The notes beneath the pieces are model-generated. The model worked only from the letters and a program-made list of their open reading frames with translations, was not told the DNA's origin and searched no databases. DNA of 64,000 bases, from the NCBI GenBank assembly GCA_949825025.1, contig OX463781.1, positions 9,736,648-9,800,647 on the forward strand, read 5' to 3'. This DNA is from Siphlonurus alternatus (lineage: Eukaryota > Arthropoda > Insecta > Ephemeroptera > Siphlonuridae). This document shows, in pieces, positions 25,701 through 36,881 of the stretch (its first letter is position 1; the number at the start of each line of letters is the position of its first letter). A program made the position numbers and the translations under genes.

Positions 25701-28700
25701 AGGAAATTTACAAACAGAGTATTGATACTTTAACTCATGGCACATTTTTCATCATATTTTTTTCCTTCTAATAACACTGCAAAAATTAAGTCATATAGTA
25801 CAACCAAATCTAGGAGTGACCTAAATCAAAGTGTACATCATATTTGAAGGCACCAAATTAAAATAATTCCTGGTCTTAATTAATGACAACTGCGAAGGTT
25901 CACTCACACGCTATAATAGTTGTGCACCAAAGTGTTTAGGCAAGATAGGAAGTGTTGAGTTAAAACTGTTAAAACTCTTCCCATATATGGTCACAGCAAC
26001 AATAAAGCTTCGTTCCAATTGTCCTAACTACAGAACTGTACCCCTTGCTATGCCAATGGCCATATTTCTAGTATTTTAAGTTTTAAGTCATTTCTAGAGA
26101 ACCTTTGCACAGAGTGGTTTCAACCCTCCTCTCTCTGCTCTCAGGGACGAACGCAGGTTGAATATAGACATGCGGATTGGCATTCACTCGGGCAAGATCT
26201 TGAGCGGGCTGCTGGGCGTGTGCAAGTGGCAGTTTGACGTGTGGTCTCGTGACGTCATCATCGCCAACCACATGGAGCAGTCCGGACGACCGGGGTGAGT
26301 GGCACAGAACCATTTTAACTGTCTTAAAAAGTACACCAGACAGACATGTGCTATATTACTGCCTTTTTTAAAATTAAAATATTTATAATAATCAGTTTTA
26401 GGTCTTAATTTTGTTACGTATATTACCTATACAGGAATCAAAACGCACTAGTGAATAATATATTGTAGTTATATAGGGGGTTATTCACAAAGCAAATTGC
26501 TCCCAATTTAGCCTCAAATTGCATCTCGGATTAAATCGGGTACTAAATATGGTGCTAAATCAGGGACAAAACATGGTTCTAAAAATGAGAGCTAAATCGG
26601 TTCTTAAGTGTTCTAACGTAGCTTAGCACATTTTTAGTACCATGTTTAGCCCCTTTGGTTTAGCACCGTATTTAGTACTCAATTTAATCCGGGATAAAAA
26701 TCGAGACTAAAGTGCTTTGTGAATGCTCCCACATGTGTTGATATTGCTAAAATATTTCACAGTCGCTAAATATCGTTCCACAATTGTATCTCAATCGCAA
26801 GTTCAATATTTCCAGCCATTTAATTAAGAAAAGTCCTTCCGGAGCTAGACTACACCATATAACCAAACTTATCAGGGCTGCTTGTATTTCTTCAGCAAGG
26901 TGCACATAACCGAGCAGACACGGCGACTGTTGGGTAGCGAGTATGAGTTCGAGCCCGGGCCGGAGCTCAAGGACCCGTTGCTGCTCAAATACAAGATCCA
27001 AACCTACCTCATCAGCCCGCCCGACAAGGTAAGCGCGTCACCCCAGTAAACAGATGAAGTTTCATTTCATTGAAATATCGGATACTGATAATCATTATTA
27101 GGTGGCTAAACAATCAAGGTGAATGGAATATCCTTTTTTTTTTATTATTATTTTATTTATTTTTTTCTTTTTGTCACTGCCACTAATTGAGAAGAGTAAC
27201 ATCAGTTGCCACGTATTTTGTGTGTTAGCTCAATAAAAAATTATATTATTATTAATTATTATTATTAAATAGTTATGGGGAAAGGGGAGTGGAAAATGAT
27301 GCTGTTTGTATTATTTCCTGATTCGGAAGTAAAATGACGAAAGAAAGCTAGTGTTTGGATTATGTTATAAAAAAAACAGTCATTAGTGCAATAAAAATTA
27401 ATATTATCTAAAATTCAATAAACACATCAAATGTAATTACCACGATTACAACATGATAAATATTATATTTTGTGCTACTCCATGTAATACGTGCAGGAGA
27501 TTAAAAAGTTCTCTTGAACGTAAAATTGAAACAGCTCCTCAGTGCTATCTCGGTCTTATCAGCTAGCATATACCAACAATATGAAAATTGTCAAAATAAG
27601 ATTTGAGAAGATTCGCAATGTGGATTTTTTATTAATTATCAGCATTTTAATTCGTGAAAATTGATTAAGCTGATAATAATATATTGTTTAAAACTATGTC
27701 GTTTCAAAAAAAATTTAATGATACATCAAATGCATTAAAATTTGAATTGATTTTAAAATAAGTCAGTAAATACTTCATATAAAAAGAAATACTTTATTAC
27801 GTGCCAATTTAAAAAAATGTCCTGAATAGAAATATTATAATATTTAACACACCTTGCCTCTGAAAAGTTCTCTTCTGCAGCCTTGCTTATCACCATGATG
27901 CCCCGTAAGAATAACACGGCATGGAGAGTAACAAGGCTGCAGGAGAAAATTTTCAGAGGCGAGGAGTGTACATATTGTATACAAAAATTAAACTACATGA
28001 TCAATTACAATTTGATTGATTTCACCTTCCAAGTGACGATAGTTTGTGTTGTAACGGTGACGTCATTGGTGCGCAGATGAGTCACGAGCGCACCTTCATC
28101 CGGCAGCAACAACAAAGCAGGCGCACCAGTCAGCTCCTCAGCAAAATCCAGGACCAGTACAAGGTAATGACATCCCTATGCTTGTGAGGGTCGTCTCTCG
28201 TGGGCCTGTCTACCGGTCAAAAGTTGCTACTTCTTAATTGTTAAAATTCATTAATTCTTAAAATACACAGGACAATTCAAATAAAATTTGAATTTTCGTC
28301 AGTTGATTTGTCAACTCCTTGATAAGGACGTATGCACAAAAAAAAAAAAAAAATAAATAAAAAAAACACCAGTATAATTATTATTTTTAAATAATAAACT
28401 ATAGATATATTATAGCAAAATTGTTTGATTTTACTTGAAACTTTTAAAATAAATTTTTAGTATAATTGTAATTTTCCTGATTATAAATGTTGCAGAATGT
28501 TATCAATTTTGAAATATAAAAGGGGTCAGGTGAAATCATTTGCAAATAGGAAAGTAGGCTGTCGTTAAAAAAAAGTGAGATTACTGTGTGACACATTTCC
28601 TTGCGAGGAATAGAAATATCATAACTCTGCAATGGATTAAAAATTTTAGGTCAATTGTACATACTCAATACAAGCCTTCATTGTAAAAATTAAGTAAAGC

Positions 28701-31700
28701 CTTTCATATCTATTCTGTATCTGACACAGACGTATTGATTATACTTATTTATTTACATTCATCGTGTCAATATATTTTAAGTGCAAACTTACAAACTTGT
28801 TATAATATCTTAAATGCATGATAATTAATTATATTTTAGAATGACAAATTTTTGCAAGTCTTAGATCAAATATTATAACTATATAAGCAAACACAATATT
28901 TTGTGATTGTAATTTGTGAAATGGTAACAAACAATCCTCGACAAATGTGGGAGGCTTATCAAGTTGTGCATTTCTCGAGAATCTATCACCATCTCCATTT
29001 TCTTCGAGAATTTATTACCCCGAGTTATTGGGACGCCTGCAAGGTTACGACAGCTCATCATGATAAGCTGTAATCCTATATGTAACATCGCTAGACGTAA
29101 TACAGCTACAAGAGACCATGGTGAATCACTTAGATCGAAGTTTTGCCTAGGTGACTTCTTCATTATTATATAATTTTAGACGTAATAATTTCTACAAGTT
29201 ATTGCAAATTAACAAAAAAAAAAAAATGCACGAGTCCAGTGACAATATTTAAAATAGTTTTCTTAATAATGACATTCAAAGCTTCAAAGCACTTATACTT
29301 TTAAACTAGTAACTAGTATGGGTATAAGACGATAAGTAATATACTATAAATGTAAAATTTTCAATCTTCTCATTTTATTAATTTTATATGAAAAAGTCAA
29401 TTACACTTCTAATTAATTCATTCAGCATGAACGAACTATATAGTTCAACATTCAATTTTGAAATTAACGTCATGCAAAATGGTCACTAGTAATTCAACAG
29501 TAATATTTCAAATCATGCATTGGCAATATTATAACTGTGACAATGTGTTGATCATGTCATGCAATTTGAAGTTTATACAGATTATAACAACCATAAAATG
29601 TCGCCTTTAATTAATGTGCAATGTGATAAAAAATACTGCAATATTTATAGTTATATCACACTTCTAAATCAGAGAGGAAGGGTGTGCTCATTACTCCTTT
29701 GTCCCGACTATGTTCTCCGTAGTCCGGCAGCCTGCTGGTTCCTCGGCCGTCTCACTCTCGTGGCCGCCGCTCCACCAGCGCCACCAACGGCGAGGGCAGC
29801 AGTGGTAGCGCCTCCCCGGCCCGCCGGAGGACCGTGTTCATGGACAACAACCTTTACGTGTACCAGCAGATGCTCAAGATGACCGACGCGCACATGGCGG
29901 ACGCCATTGACAAGATGCCGCTCCGCAAAGTCGAGTGAGTGCACGTGATCATTAGAATTGGGTCACCAGTGTATGATGATAAACTATATTAGGGTGGAAA
30001 AATATATATTTTTTTAAAGGGGGTGGAGTGAGCAAATACATTAATTAAATGGACCTTTGTTTGGATGCATTATTTTTAAACAATTATAAATAATTTATGT
30101 TATAATAAATATTGTCAACATATTAACAGGGCTAAATAAGATGTTATTTCTTATACATGATAATTATATACATACGCAGGCTATAATGTATTGTGACTAA
30201 ACCTTTTCTGATATTTAAACTTATATAAATTTATTTTTGAAAATTTTTATTAATTGAAATTATGTAATAAATTTTCCCATTATTTATATTTTGTTAGAGT
30301 ACTAATAACAAGAACTTGTAGATTATTTACTCTCTGTCCTCAGTCAGTGGTTCAACGCCGAGAAGATCCACCCTGTGCTGCTCAAGTTCGAGCAGTTCGC
30401 GTGGGAGTGGCCCTTCCTGCAGCAGCCCGACCCGCTCTTCAAGTTCTACCTGGGCTGCTCGCTGCTCGTGCTCATCGCCATGCTGGGTCTGCAGGGACTC
30501 GCCATGTCAAGGTAATTAAACAGGTGGTGCAGTGGGGGTGCTCAGGTTATTGAGTCAGAGGGATCTTCAAAGTTAGCTTGCAGGCGTTTTATTCTCATCT
30601 AAAAATATGACAAGTTCATCATGGTGGAAAAAAATTAATATGAACTTATGAACTTCATTTTGCAATTTTAGGCAACATTTAAAAGTATGAAATATTCTTA
30701 ACAGTCTTTTAATAAAACATTCATGTTAAGAATGATAATTATGTACTTTTCTTTCATTACATTTTTATAAATAAATTAAAAATAAAGTAATAATAATAAA
30801 TCCAATTGCTGTTTAATGAAATCAAATTATGCAAAGTAATCATTGTAAAATATAAATGTGCAGGTCTTTATAAAGAAACGGATTAACAAGTTAATTGTAA
30901 CTCGCATTTAATTTTATAATCTATATTTCTTAATTAATTAATATTACATACGTCATTAATTCACCTAAGTTGATTATTATATTAATTGGTAGAATATTTA
31001 ACAATGGAAGGCATCTCTGTTGTCAGAAGCAAAGTACTAATTTACTGCTAACTCATCTATCGAGAATCGCTAGTATCGAATAATTTATTAGAATATCATA
31101 CGTGGATTAAAAAAAGTATTTTTGAGCAGATGAAAGAAAGATAAAGCTAGTAGTACATTTCATTATCTCTACACTGCAAAGTCCTCAGTTACTTCAGTTC
31201 ATCATGTTTCATATAATATTACATTATTATCTCAAACCAAGTAATGTACTGTAGTGTTTATTATTTGATAAAAACTGCTGTATCTGTAGATTAAGTTGAA
31301 TTGGAAGTTTATTATGTGATTGTATGTTATATTGGTAGATTACTTCAGCCCAAAAATAGCAAAATTAACGACAAATCTCTCATTTGCGTCACATTTGCGT
31401 CATCGCAACGTCCCTACGTCAGAGTGGGAACCTGCATGAGCTGTAGAAAGATGGTCTAAAGTTAAGTTTTTAGCAATAAAATGAATTATTATACTTGAAA
31501 ATAATATGTAATTCATCGTTCAATATTATGAAAAATCAGTTTCAATAATGTCAGTTTTGTTCGCAAAAAAAAAGGGGAAGAATAAAAGTTATAATACATG
31601 CATTTTTTTTTAATTGCTTTTATGTTCAATGGGGAATTCTCCTACATTTATTTTAATTTTTTTTCAGATGCTCTATGCCTTGAAATTAAATGTCCCAAAA

Positions 31701-34700
31701 CAAAAAAGTTTCAATCTTCAAAATTGGAGATAAGGGAATTTTTTAAAAATCTTCCTTCTTTTGAATTTAGCGCCAAAACGTGACGTAGAAACTGCCTAGC
31801 AGGTGAAATTTTCCTGCAATAAATTTATATTTTCGATTATCACTCTTAAAATAAACTGATATTGGAGACAAAACTATATATATTATATATATAGGGTAGA
31901 AAAACCCGCTGATTTCGATTGTGTTACTAAAATTTATAGCCAATCACTCCTTGACGCTCAAATTATGATATCAGGCAGTTGTTGTGTGTTAACTAGGGAG
32001 TTTCTACGTCACAATTTTCAGGTTTGCGCGCGGGTTGCATACTTTGCCCCTATTCTAATAATCCCTTCAGAGTCCCCAAATTTGAGTTTAAAAAGTTGAA
32101 ACTTAGTCAAACTTATTGTTAATATGTACCCTATCATAATATAGTATTTAAATTAAAATTTGAGTTGTAAGAGAATTCCCCATTATAGTGCGGAGAAAAA
32201 CAGATTTTATAAAAACAAAAGATCTCGTTAACATAATAGTAAGTAATTAATACTATACCGATTATATAATATATACATGCAGTATATGCTGCACTATACT
32301 ATGTATGTCTAAAATAAACTCCAATAATTAAATTGTGTTGTCTGAGAATATGACACGACTAACAAAACTACAAACAAAACTTTTAAGATTAATGTCACCC
32401 TTCTATTTTCTCCAATATTATGAGCTAAGATGAATATTTTATTCGTGTAACATCCTTTATTAGAGAGAGTGCTTCCATTCTAATGTAACCTCGACGTCCC
32501 ACAGCGCCCCGGTGTTCTCATGGCTCGCCTACTCAGTGTCCCTGTCCCTGCTCCTTCTTATCACCCCCGCCTCCTGGGCCGGCTTTCTGTGGAACCGACG
32601 AAGAGACCCGCACAACGAGATGGACCGCATCCCTCCCCCCCGCAATGGAGTGGCTCTGGCCCTGTACACGTGGGCCCAGCACGTGTCACGCAGCGTGGTG
32701 ACGCGCTGCCTCGTCTACCTGCTGGTCACCACCGCCCTCGCGGTGAGCGCGTTCGCCAACCTCCTCGTGAGTATCTTATCGTTATAGAAATATGCAAGGG
32801 GGCGTTTAAAAATCTGTGTATCATTTTTTTTTTTAATCTTAATATTACTGATATAAATTGTATAATGGAGATAACATGAGTTTTATAAACATTATTTTAC
32901 GCATGAAATGAGATTATAATATTGTTAAGTATTGGAATATTATTAAAATGTAACAGGTTTATTGGATTGAATAATGTCAATATCCATGGTACATTTAATT
33001 GTAAAACTATGAAAGTCAAAATTTACTTTGTTGATGTTTCAAACTCAATTGAACATAATATATAACATTGCAGTCAGCACCAATACATCATAAAGTAATT
33101 AAGGTGCAAATTTATTCTTCTTGACAGTATTTGCGACTCTTGAACTATATGGTCTGCATGAACGATGTACTTACACAGTATAATTATTAAGACTACCACT
33201 CAAGTTCTTGCATTTGGTCACACTGCACGCTGGTGTTTCAGGTGGTTTGCGAAGATGCTCCAACTACCATCAACCCTGGGTCCAATAACACGACCCCGAG
33301 GACGGTGGTGCCTCAGCATATCTGTGACACACCGTGGGTGAGTGTCGTTCAACTTGGTTGTGAATGTGGTGATTGGTTGACTTAAATACCAATATCTCCA
33401 CATGCCTAGATTGGTTTTAAGCATCCTTTTTCTAATGAAATTTGAGATCAGAGCAATTATTAGAAACTGCTAAAAACAAACACACAACCTTTTTTTATAT
33501 CCAACAAATTTGAATTATTTTTAAAAGATGCCTGTAAAAATTAATATGTTTATTTTTTTCTAATTGGGATATCTTATAATGAGTCATTACATAAAATACT
33601 AATAATTAGCGTCTTTATTATGATCCTGTAATAATATTGTGGGAGGTGTGGCGCAGTGCGCTTGACCGGGTCTCGTCAGATCACCGAAGTCAAGCAACGC
33701 CGCGCGTGGTTAGTAGTTGGATGGGTGACCATTTTCAACAAAAACCACGTTTCCCACCCAGGGGTAAATCGTTGCGCTTTTCCACTATGTGGTTCACCTG
33801 GCTTTGGACCATTGCACTTCCGGTTCATTGACAAAAGTTGTAGCGTCCATCCTGGCTGAGGTTTCCACGTTTCCCTCAGCCGCAGGCAAATGCCGGGATG
33901 GATTTGCAAGGTCGTGGCCGCCCCCGTTCCGGAAGAGCCCGCGAAACGCTCAAGTTAGGGTTTCGGAAGGTTCGGGGTTTCAAAGTAGTATGTAATTAGT
34001 AAATAGAAGTACCCAATAGGGTTTGATTAAAAAAAAAAAAAAAAAGTAATGATAGGCCTGTTCGTAAACCCTGCTCGGTGTACACTTTCTGCACCCAATC
34101 GACCTTATGTACATGGGATATAAGGTCGATTGGGTGTAGAAAGTGTACACCGAGCAGGGTTTACGAACAGGCCTGATATTGTAATAATTACAACTTAAAA
34201 TTTGAAAATATTCATTTATTATATTTTGATAATTTGCCATGGCTTGTCTAGCTGTGAATTGCCTCTCAAATCGAGAGAAGATACCGGCAGGTTATAATAC
34301 ACAAAGTGCTCGATCTGAGAAAACTGCAAGAGGAAGACCGGGAGTGACGTACCTCGTATGTTGCAGCACGTGACGCAGGCGTGCAGTCTGGCCGTGCTGT
34401 GTGCGCTCGTCTTCCTGCGCGTGCACTTCCTGCTCAAATTGACCGCCACCAGCGCGTTTGTGATCACCTACTCCTGGTTCGTGTGGGCTGGCAGCCCCGA
34501 CCTCTTCCAGGCAAGTCTCCACGCTATACTGCCTGGTGCTCACGGTGCTCCAGTCAAGGGTCATGTCAACAAGTTCCTCTGAGAAATAATATTTTGACTT
34601 TAAAATGTTCTTACAAAAATTTATCGGTGCAGGAGGGAGATCCTACGAACCCGGGCCTTGATGCCAGGATATCTCATACCATGTTCGTCGCTTTCCTTGC

Positions 34701-36881
34701 ACTCTGTATCCACTTCATAGACCGCCAGGTAACATATTTAACGTCATTATTGACCATTTTGATAAAGAAAAAGAAAATTGAAATTTTCAAAAAATAAAAT
34801 ATCAAGTTGTGTTAATTTTTTCACGTTTTTTTTAAACTCCCATAACACCCTCAAAATCAAGAGGAAAGACGCTGTGACGTCATAGTCATGCAACGTCTTT
34901 CCCTGTGCTTGCGTGTTAAATATTTGCATGACCATAACATCGCAGCGTCTTGCAAAACGTTTTTAAGGGTGCTAGAGGGTTCAAAAAATATATAAAAATA
35001 TTGACTATCAAGGTTGATTGAAATCGATGTCCCCCATCCAAATATGCAATAAAAAATCATGAAAATGGTCCATTATGTGATATTTTTATATTTGTGTTAA
35101 CTTTCAAAATTTTCTATCTGTATTTTGAAACAATTCAACGCTTACATTCACGATGTTGTTAGGCCGACTACATGAACCGTCTGGACTTCTGCTGGAAGCG
35201 TCAGCTGATGGCAGAGCAGGACGAGGCCTCCACCACGCGCATGGTCAACAAGATGTTGCTGCAGAACATCCTGCCCGTTCACGTTGGTGAGTTACCCTCT
35301 CGCTATACACATCATGTTACAATTAACCTTGTTAAAAATTGCCCCACAGCCGAGGTGTACTAAACAGGAGAGCGTGGCCGTATTGTTTATCACTTCCATG
35401 TTCCATGTGTGTGACGGACCTCAAGTGTATCACTAATGTGTGTATCGTGCCTCACAGCCGAGGTATATCTGAATATGAACCGCGCGCACGACGAGCTCTT
35501 CCATGAAGAGTACGAAAGCGTGGCCGTGGTGTTCGCCTCGCTGGCTGGTTACTCTTTGCACGATGACGAGGCGGGTGCTGAGGAGGACGGGCTTCAGGAC
35601 GACGGCATGGGGGGACTCAAACTGCTCAACGAGATCATCACAGACTTCGACAAGGTAACACCACCATACTTGTTGCTTATTTTTTTCCTGTTGTTAAACT
35701 TTAGGATTATATCAACAGATAATTAAATACGTTTGACACTAGTAGTTAATTAACTTGAATGGCTTCCCTGCAGCTGCTGTTCGACGCCGAATTCTCACGC
35801 GTGGAGAAAATCAAAGTTGCTGGCTACACGTACATGGCTGCGTGTGGGCTGGAGCCGGGCCGCCGGGACTCCACGGCCTCGTGGGCCTCCTCGCGCTCCA
35901 ACGACACCTCCGTACACAACGCCGTCGTGCTGGCTCGCTTCGCCGCACGCATGATGGCTGTTTTACGAGCGCTCAATAAGGACGCTTTCCAAGCATTTAA
36001 TCTGCGTGTTGGTACGTACTTTGATAAAATAATAGAAGGGAAATTTAGGATTCATAAATTTATGATACAAATAATGAATAATGACATTAAATTACTAACA
36101 TTTGATCAATGATATATTATGAACTTTGAAAATGAATGAATACAGAACCTGCAACTGTTAGGTGCACACAAAATTTAAATGATTAACATAGAGCAATATA
36201 GAGGTGTCTCACTGATTAAGTAATATGGTCATATGTCATATTGATGATAATGGTCATGGAAACAGGTGCTAATTAACATGTGGTGCTCACAGGGATCTGC
36301 CACGGCCACGTGATGGCGGGCGTGGTGGGGGAGAAGAAACCACTCTACGACATTTGGGGTGACACGGTGAACATGGCCTCGCGCATGGACTCCACCGGCA
36401 TCCCCGGCAAAATACAGGTGCGTTCACGTCACCATCTCAATAAAATATTTTGACAATGTTATTTATGATCGTGAAAAAAAATCAATAAATTCATGTATAA
36501 TAAGAATTATTAATGTGATTTATGAAAGAAATTAATAAAATCACTTCGAGACTAAAACAGTCAACACTCGGTCCTCCCTACCAAACAATGACCCCTATGT
36601 GGAGAGATTTATTTGGAAAACTGTGTACTCAATATATAAATTAATTGGTATGTAAAAATCCTCAAAATAATCCAATGTTTTAGGTCTTGGAGTCTACTGC
36701 ACTTCTTCTACAGTCCCAGGGCATCACGTGCGAGCCACGTGGTATGACCTTCGTCAAGGGCAAAGGTGTGGTGATGACGTACTTCGTGCCAGTCGACCCG
36801 ACGTACCACCTGGTGCCCATGGAGATCTCCAGCACCGAGGGAGAACAGGACGATGAGAGCACCAGCGAGACCAGCCTTTGA
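14902..36881 (+). CDS. Transmembrane (class III) adenylyl cyclase, complete, 21 exons
   Basis: Makes cAMP from ATP at the plasma membrane, normally under G-protein control. Coding exons: 14902-15063, 16224-16361, 20693-21070, 21243-21392, 21920-22041, 23523-23667, 24170-24306, 26145-26294, 26896-27028, 28077-28163, 29723-29934, 30344-30511, 32505-32766, 33242-33337, 34367-34510, 34633-34728, 35163-35286, 35458-35654, 35774-36011, 36293-36417, 36684-36881. All phases agree, giving 1153 residues, normal for the family. Order: cytosolic N-terminus, six helices (about 80-265), C1 (about 320-515), six helices (about 640-860) with a glycosylatable NNTT loop, C2 (about 880-1130). C1 keeps both metal aspartates (LYADVV, LGDCYYC). 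C2 keeps the KIK lysine, YDIWG, VNMASRM and VKGKG. The [20 protein letters not shown] region suggests an AC2/Ac76E- or ACX-like type, not settled. Oddities: one GC-AG intron after 34510, and VEFA where VGFT is usual. The ATG at 14902 has a purine at -3; an in-frame ATG at 14860 lies before the likely acceptor. Confidence 0.93.
16840..16920 (+). mobile_element. LINE 3' tail
   Basis: GACTTGTACAACC..., then an AATAAA-type signal followed by about ten ATT units. This is a 5'-truncated non-LTR retrotransposon end in cyclase intron 2. Confidence 0.45.
17822..17958. mobile_element. Palindromic MITE
   Basis: Outer ends ATCGTCTCAGAATAT and ATATTCTGAGGCGACGAT are reverse complements with one change, followed inwards by TTGTATAAACCA / TGGTTTATACGA. 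The centre is GGACCTTATG / CATAAGGTCC. The unit is 137 bp and non-coding. Confidence 0.75.
19313..19821. mobile_element. hAT-like MITE with CAGGCGCGGATCCAG-type end
   Basis: The right end reads CTGGATCCGCGCCTG and the left end CAAGCACGGATCCAG, with GC-rich blocks next to both. The interior (about 19400-19725) is itself a long hairpin around CAGTACTTTATGTCAGTACA and its complement, with a (TA)n tract at 19734-19765. A CAGG-type end resembles hAT ends, but I could not find a clean 8-bp duplication. Confidence 0.6.
22042..23522. other. Cyclase intron 5
   Basis: About 1.5 kb of AT-rich sequence with no exon, RNA gene or clear repeat that I can support. Confidence 0.5.
24360..24579. mobile_element. 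hAT-type MITE, 220 bp, perfect TSD
   Basis: Inverted ends CAGGGCTAATCCTCTATTG and CAATAGAGGATTAGCCCTG match over 19 bases. The 8-bp duplication ATTATTGT flanks both sides (24352-24359 and 24580-24587). The insertion is in cyclase intron 7, just after the donor at 24307. No coding capacity. Confidence 0.88.
24588..26144. other. Rest of cyclase intron 7
   Basis: AT-rich non-coding sequence. A short inverted pair near 25436-25475 (GACTGGATTAAAG / CTTTAATCCAGTC) is the only structure noticed. No gene seen. Confidence 0.5.
26476..26730. mobile_element. MITE with TTCACAAAGC ends, copy 1
   Basis: The left end GGGGGTTATTCACAAAGCA pairs with the right end TGCTTTGTGAATGCTCCC. The interior has mirrored words TACTAAATATGGTGCTAAAT and TAGTACCATGTTTAGC. 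Related copies lie at 59302-59605 and, degenerate, at about 58930-59215. Confidence 0.75.
27130..27275 (+). mobile_element. LINE-like 3' tail
   Basis: Ends TAGCTCAATAAAAAATTATATTATTA followed by further ATT units, in cyclase intron 9. Truncated; family unknown. Confidence 0.35.
27848..27966. mobile_element. Palindromic MITE (family of 50079-50204), copy 1
   Basis: Left arm CTTGCCTCTGAAAAGTTCTC, then CTGCAGCCTTG and ATCACCATG. The right arm is its complement through CAAGGCTGCAGGAGAAAATT and TTTCAGAGGCGAGG. It lies about 110 bases before the exon at 28077. Confidence 0.75.
28164..29722. other. Cyclase intron 10
   Basis: About 1.6 kb, AT-rich. A moderately GC-rich stretch at 28920-29160 gives short open frames on both strands, but I recognise no protein and see no splice support. 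Confidence 0.45.
30512..32504. other. Cyclase intron 12
   Basis: About 2 kb. It contains the 557-bp MITE at 31628-32184; the remainder is AT-rich without a recognisable gene. Confidence 0.5.
31628..32184. mobile_element. 557-bp inverted-end element, copy 1
   Basis: Ends AATGGGGAATTCTCCTAC and GTAAGAGAATTCCCCATT. A very similar copy in opposite orientation lies at 59630-60179 inside GrF. Shared landmarks include GCGCCAAAACGTGACGTAGA, GCGCGCGGGTTGCATACTTT and CAGAGTCCCCAAATTTGAG. Small frames in both copies are not convincing proteins. Superfamily unresolved. Confidence 0.8.
33639..34045 (+). mobile_element. 5S-rRNA-derived SINE
   Basis: Bases 33665-33730 match the internal promoter half of 5S rRNA: GGGTCTCGTCAGATCACCGA, then AAGTCAAGCAACGCCG (box A region), GTGGTTAGTAGTTGGATGGG and TGACC (box C). 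The sequence then leaves 5S and continues as unrelated GC-rich body to about 33990, with a run of 17 A at 34029-34045 that may be its tail. 5S heads are known from SINE3-class elements. It is not a functional 5S gene because the 3' third is missing. It lies in cyclase intron 14. Confidence 0.75.
34052..34175. mobile_element. Near-perfect palindromic MITE
   Basis: GGCCTGTTCGTAAACCCTGC to ACCTTATGTACATGGGATATAAGGT and back to GCAGGGTTTACGAACAGGCC is one almost uninterrupted hairpin. TGATA directly repeated on both sides is a possible 5-bp duplication. Family members: 11885-12020 (degenerate) and 40222-40290 (one half only). Confidence 0.85.
34835..34981. mobile_element. MITE (CCCTC-end family), copy 1
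   Basis: Left CATAACACCCTCAAAATC and right TAAGGGTGCTAGAGGGTT form imperfect inverted ends around a hairpin containing GACGTCATAGTCATGCAACG. A copy in the opposite orientation is at 37000-37137. It lies in cyclase intron 16. Confidence 0.65.
35350..35457 (+). other. Decayed duplicate of the start of cyclase exon 18, with stop
   Basis: CACAG|CCGAGGTGTAC followed by GAGAGCGTGGCCGT repeats the real acceptor and exon start at 35458 (CACAG|CCGAGGTATAT ... GAAAGCGTGGCCGT), with an internal deletion. If the acceptor at 35348-35349 were used, the frame would read A-E-V-Y and then TAA at 35361-35363. That would truncate the protein at the start of the C2 domain. The extra segment is 108 bases, in phase. 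Confidence 0.6.

Noticed and set aside
28879..29173. Overlapping open frames on both strands in cyclase intron 10
   Set aside because: No recognisable domain or splice support. They might be an old repeat, but no second copy was found in the window.
33639..33760. Functional 5S rRNA gene
   Set aside because: Only the internal promoter part is present; the 3' third and the terminal stem are missing.
33656..33995. Several overlapping frames around the 5S-like block
   Set aside because: They overlap on both strands in a SINE; no protein resemblance.
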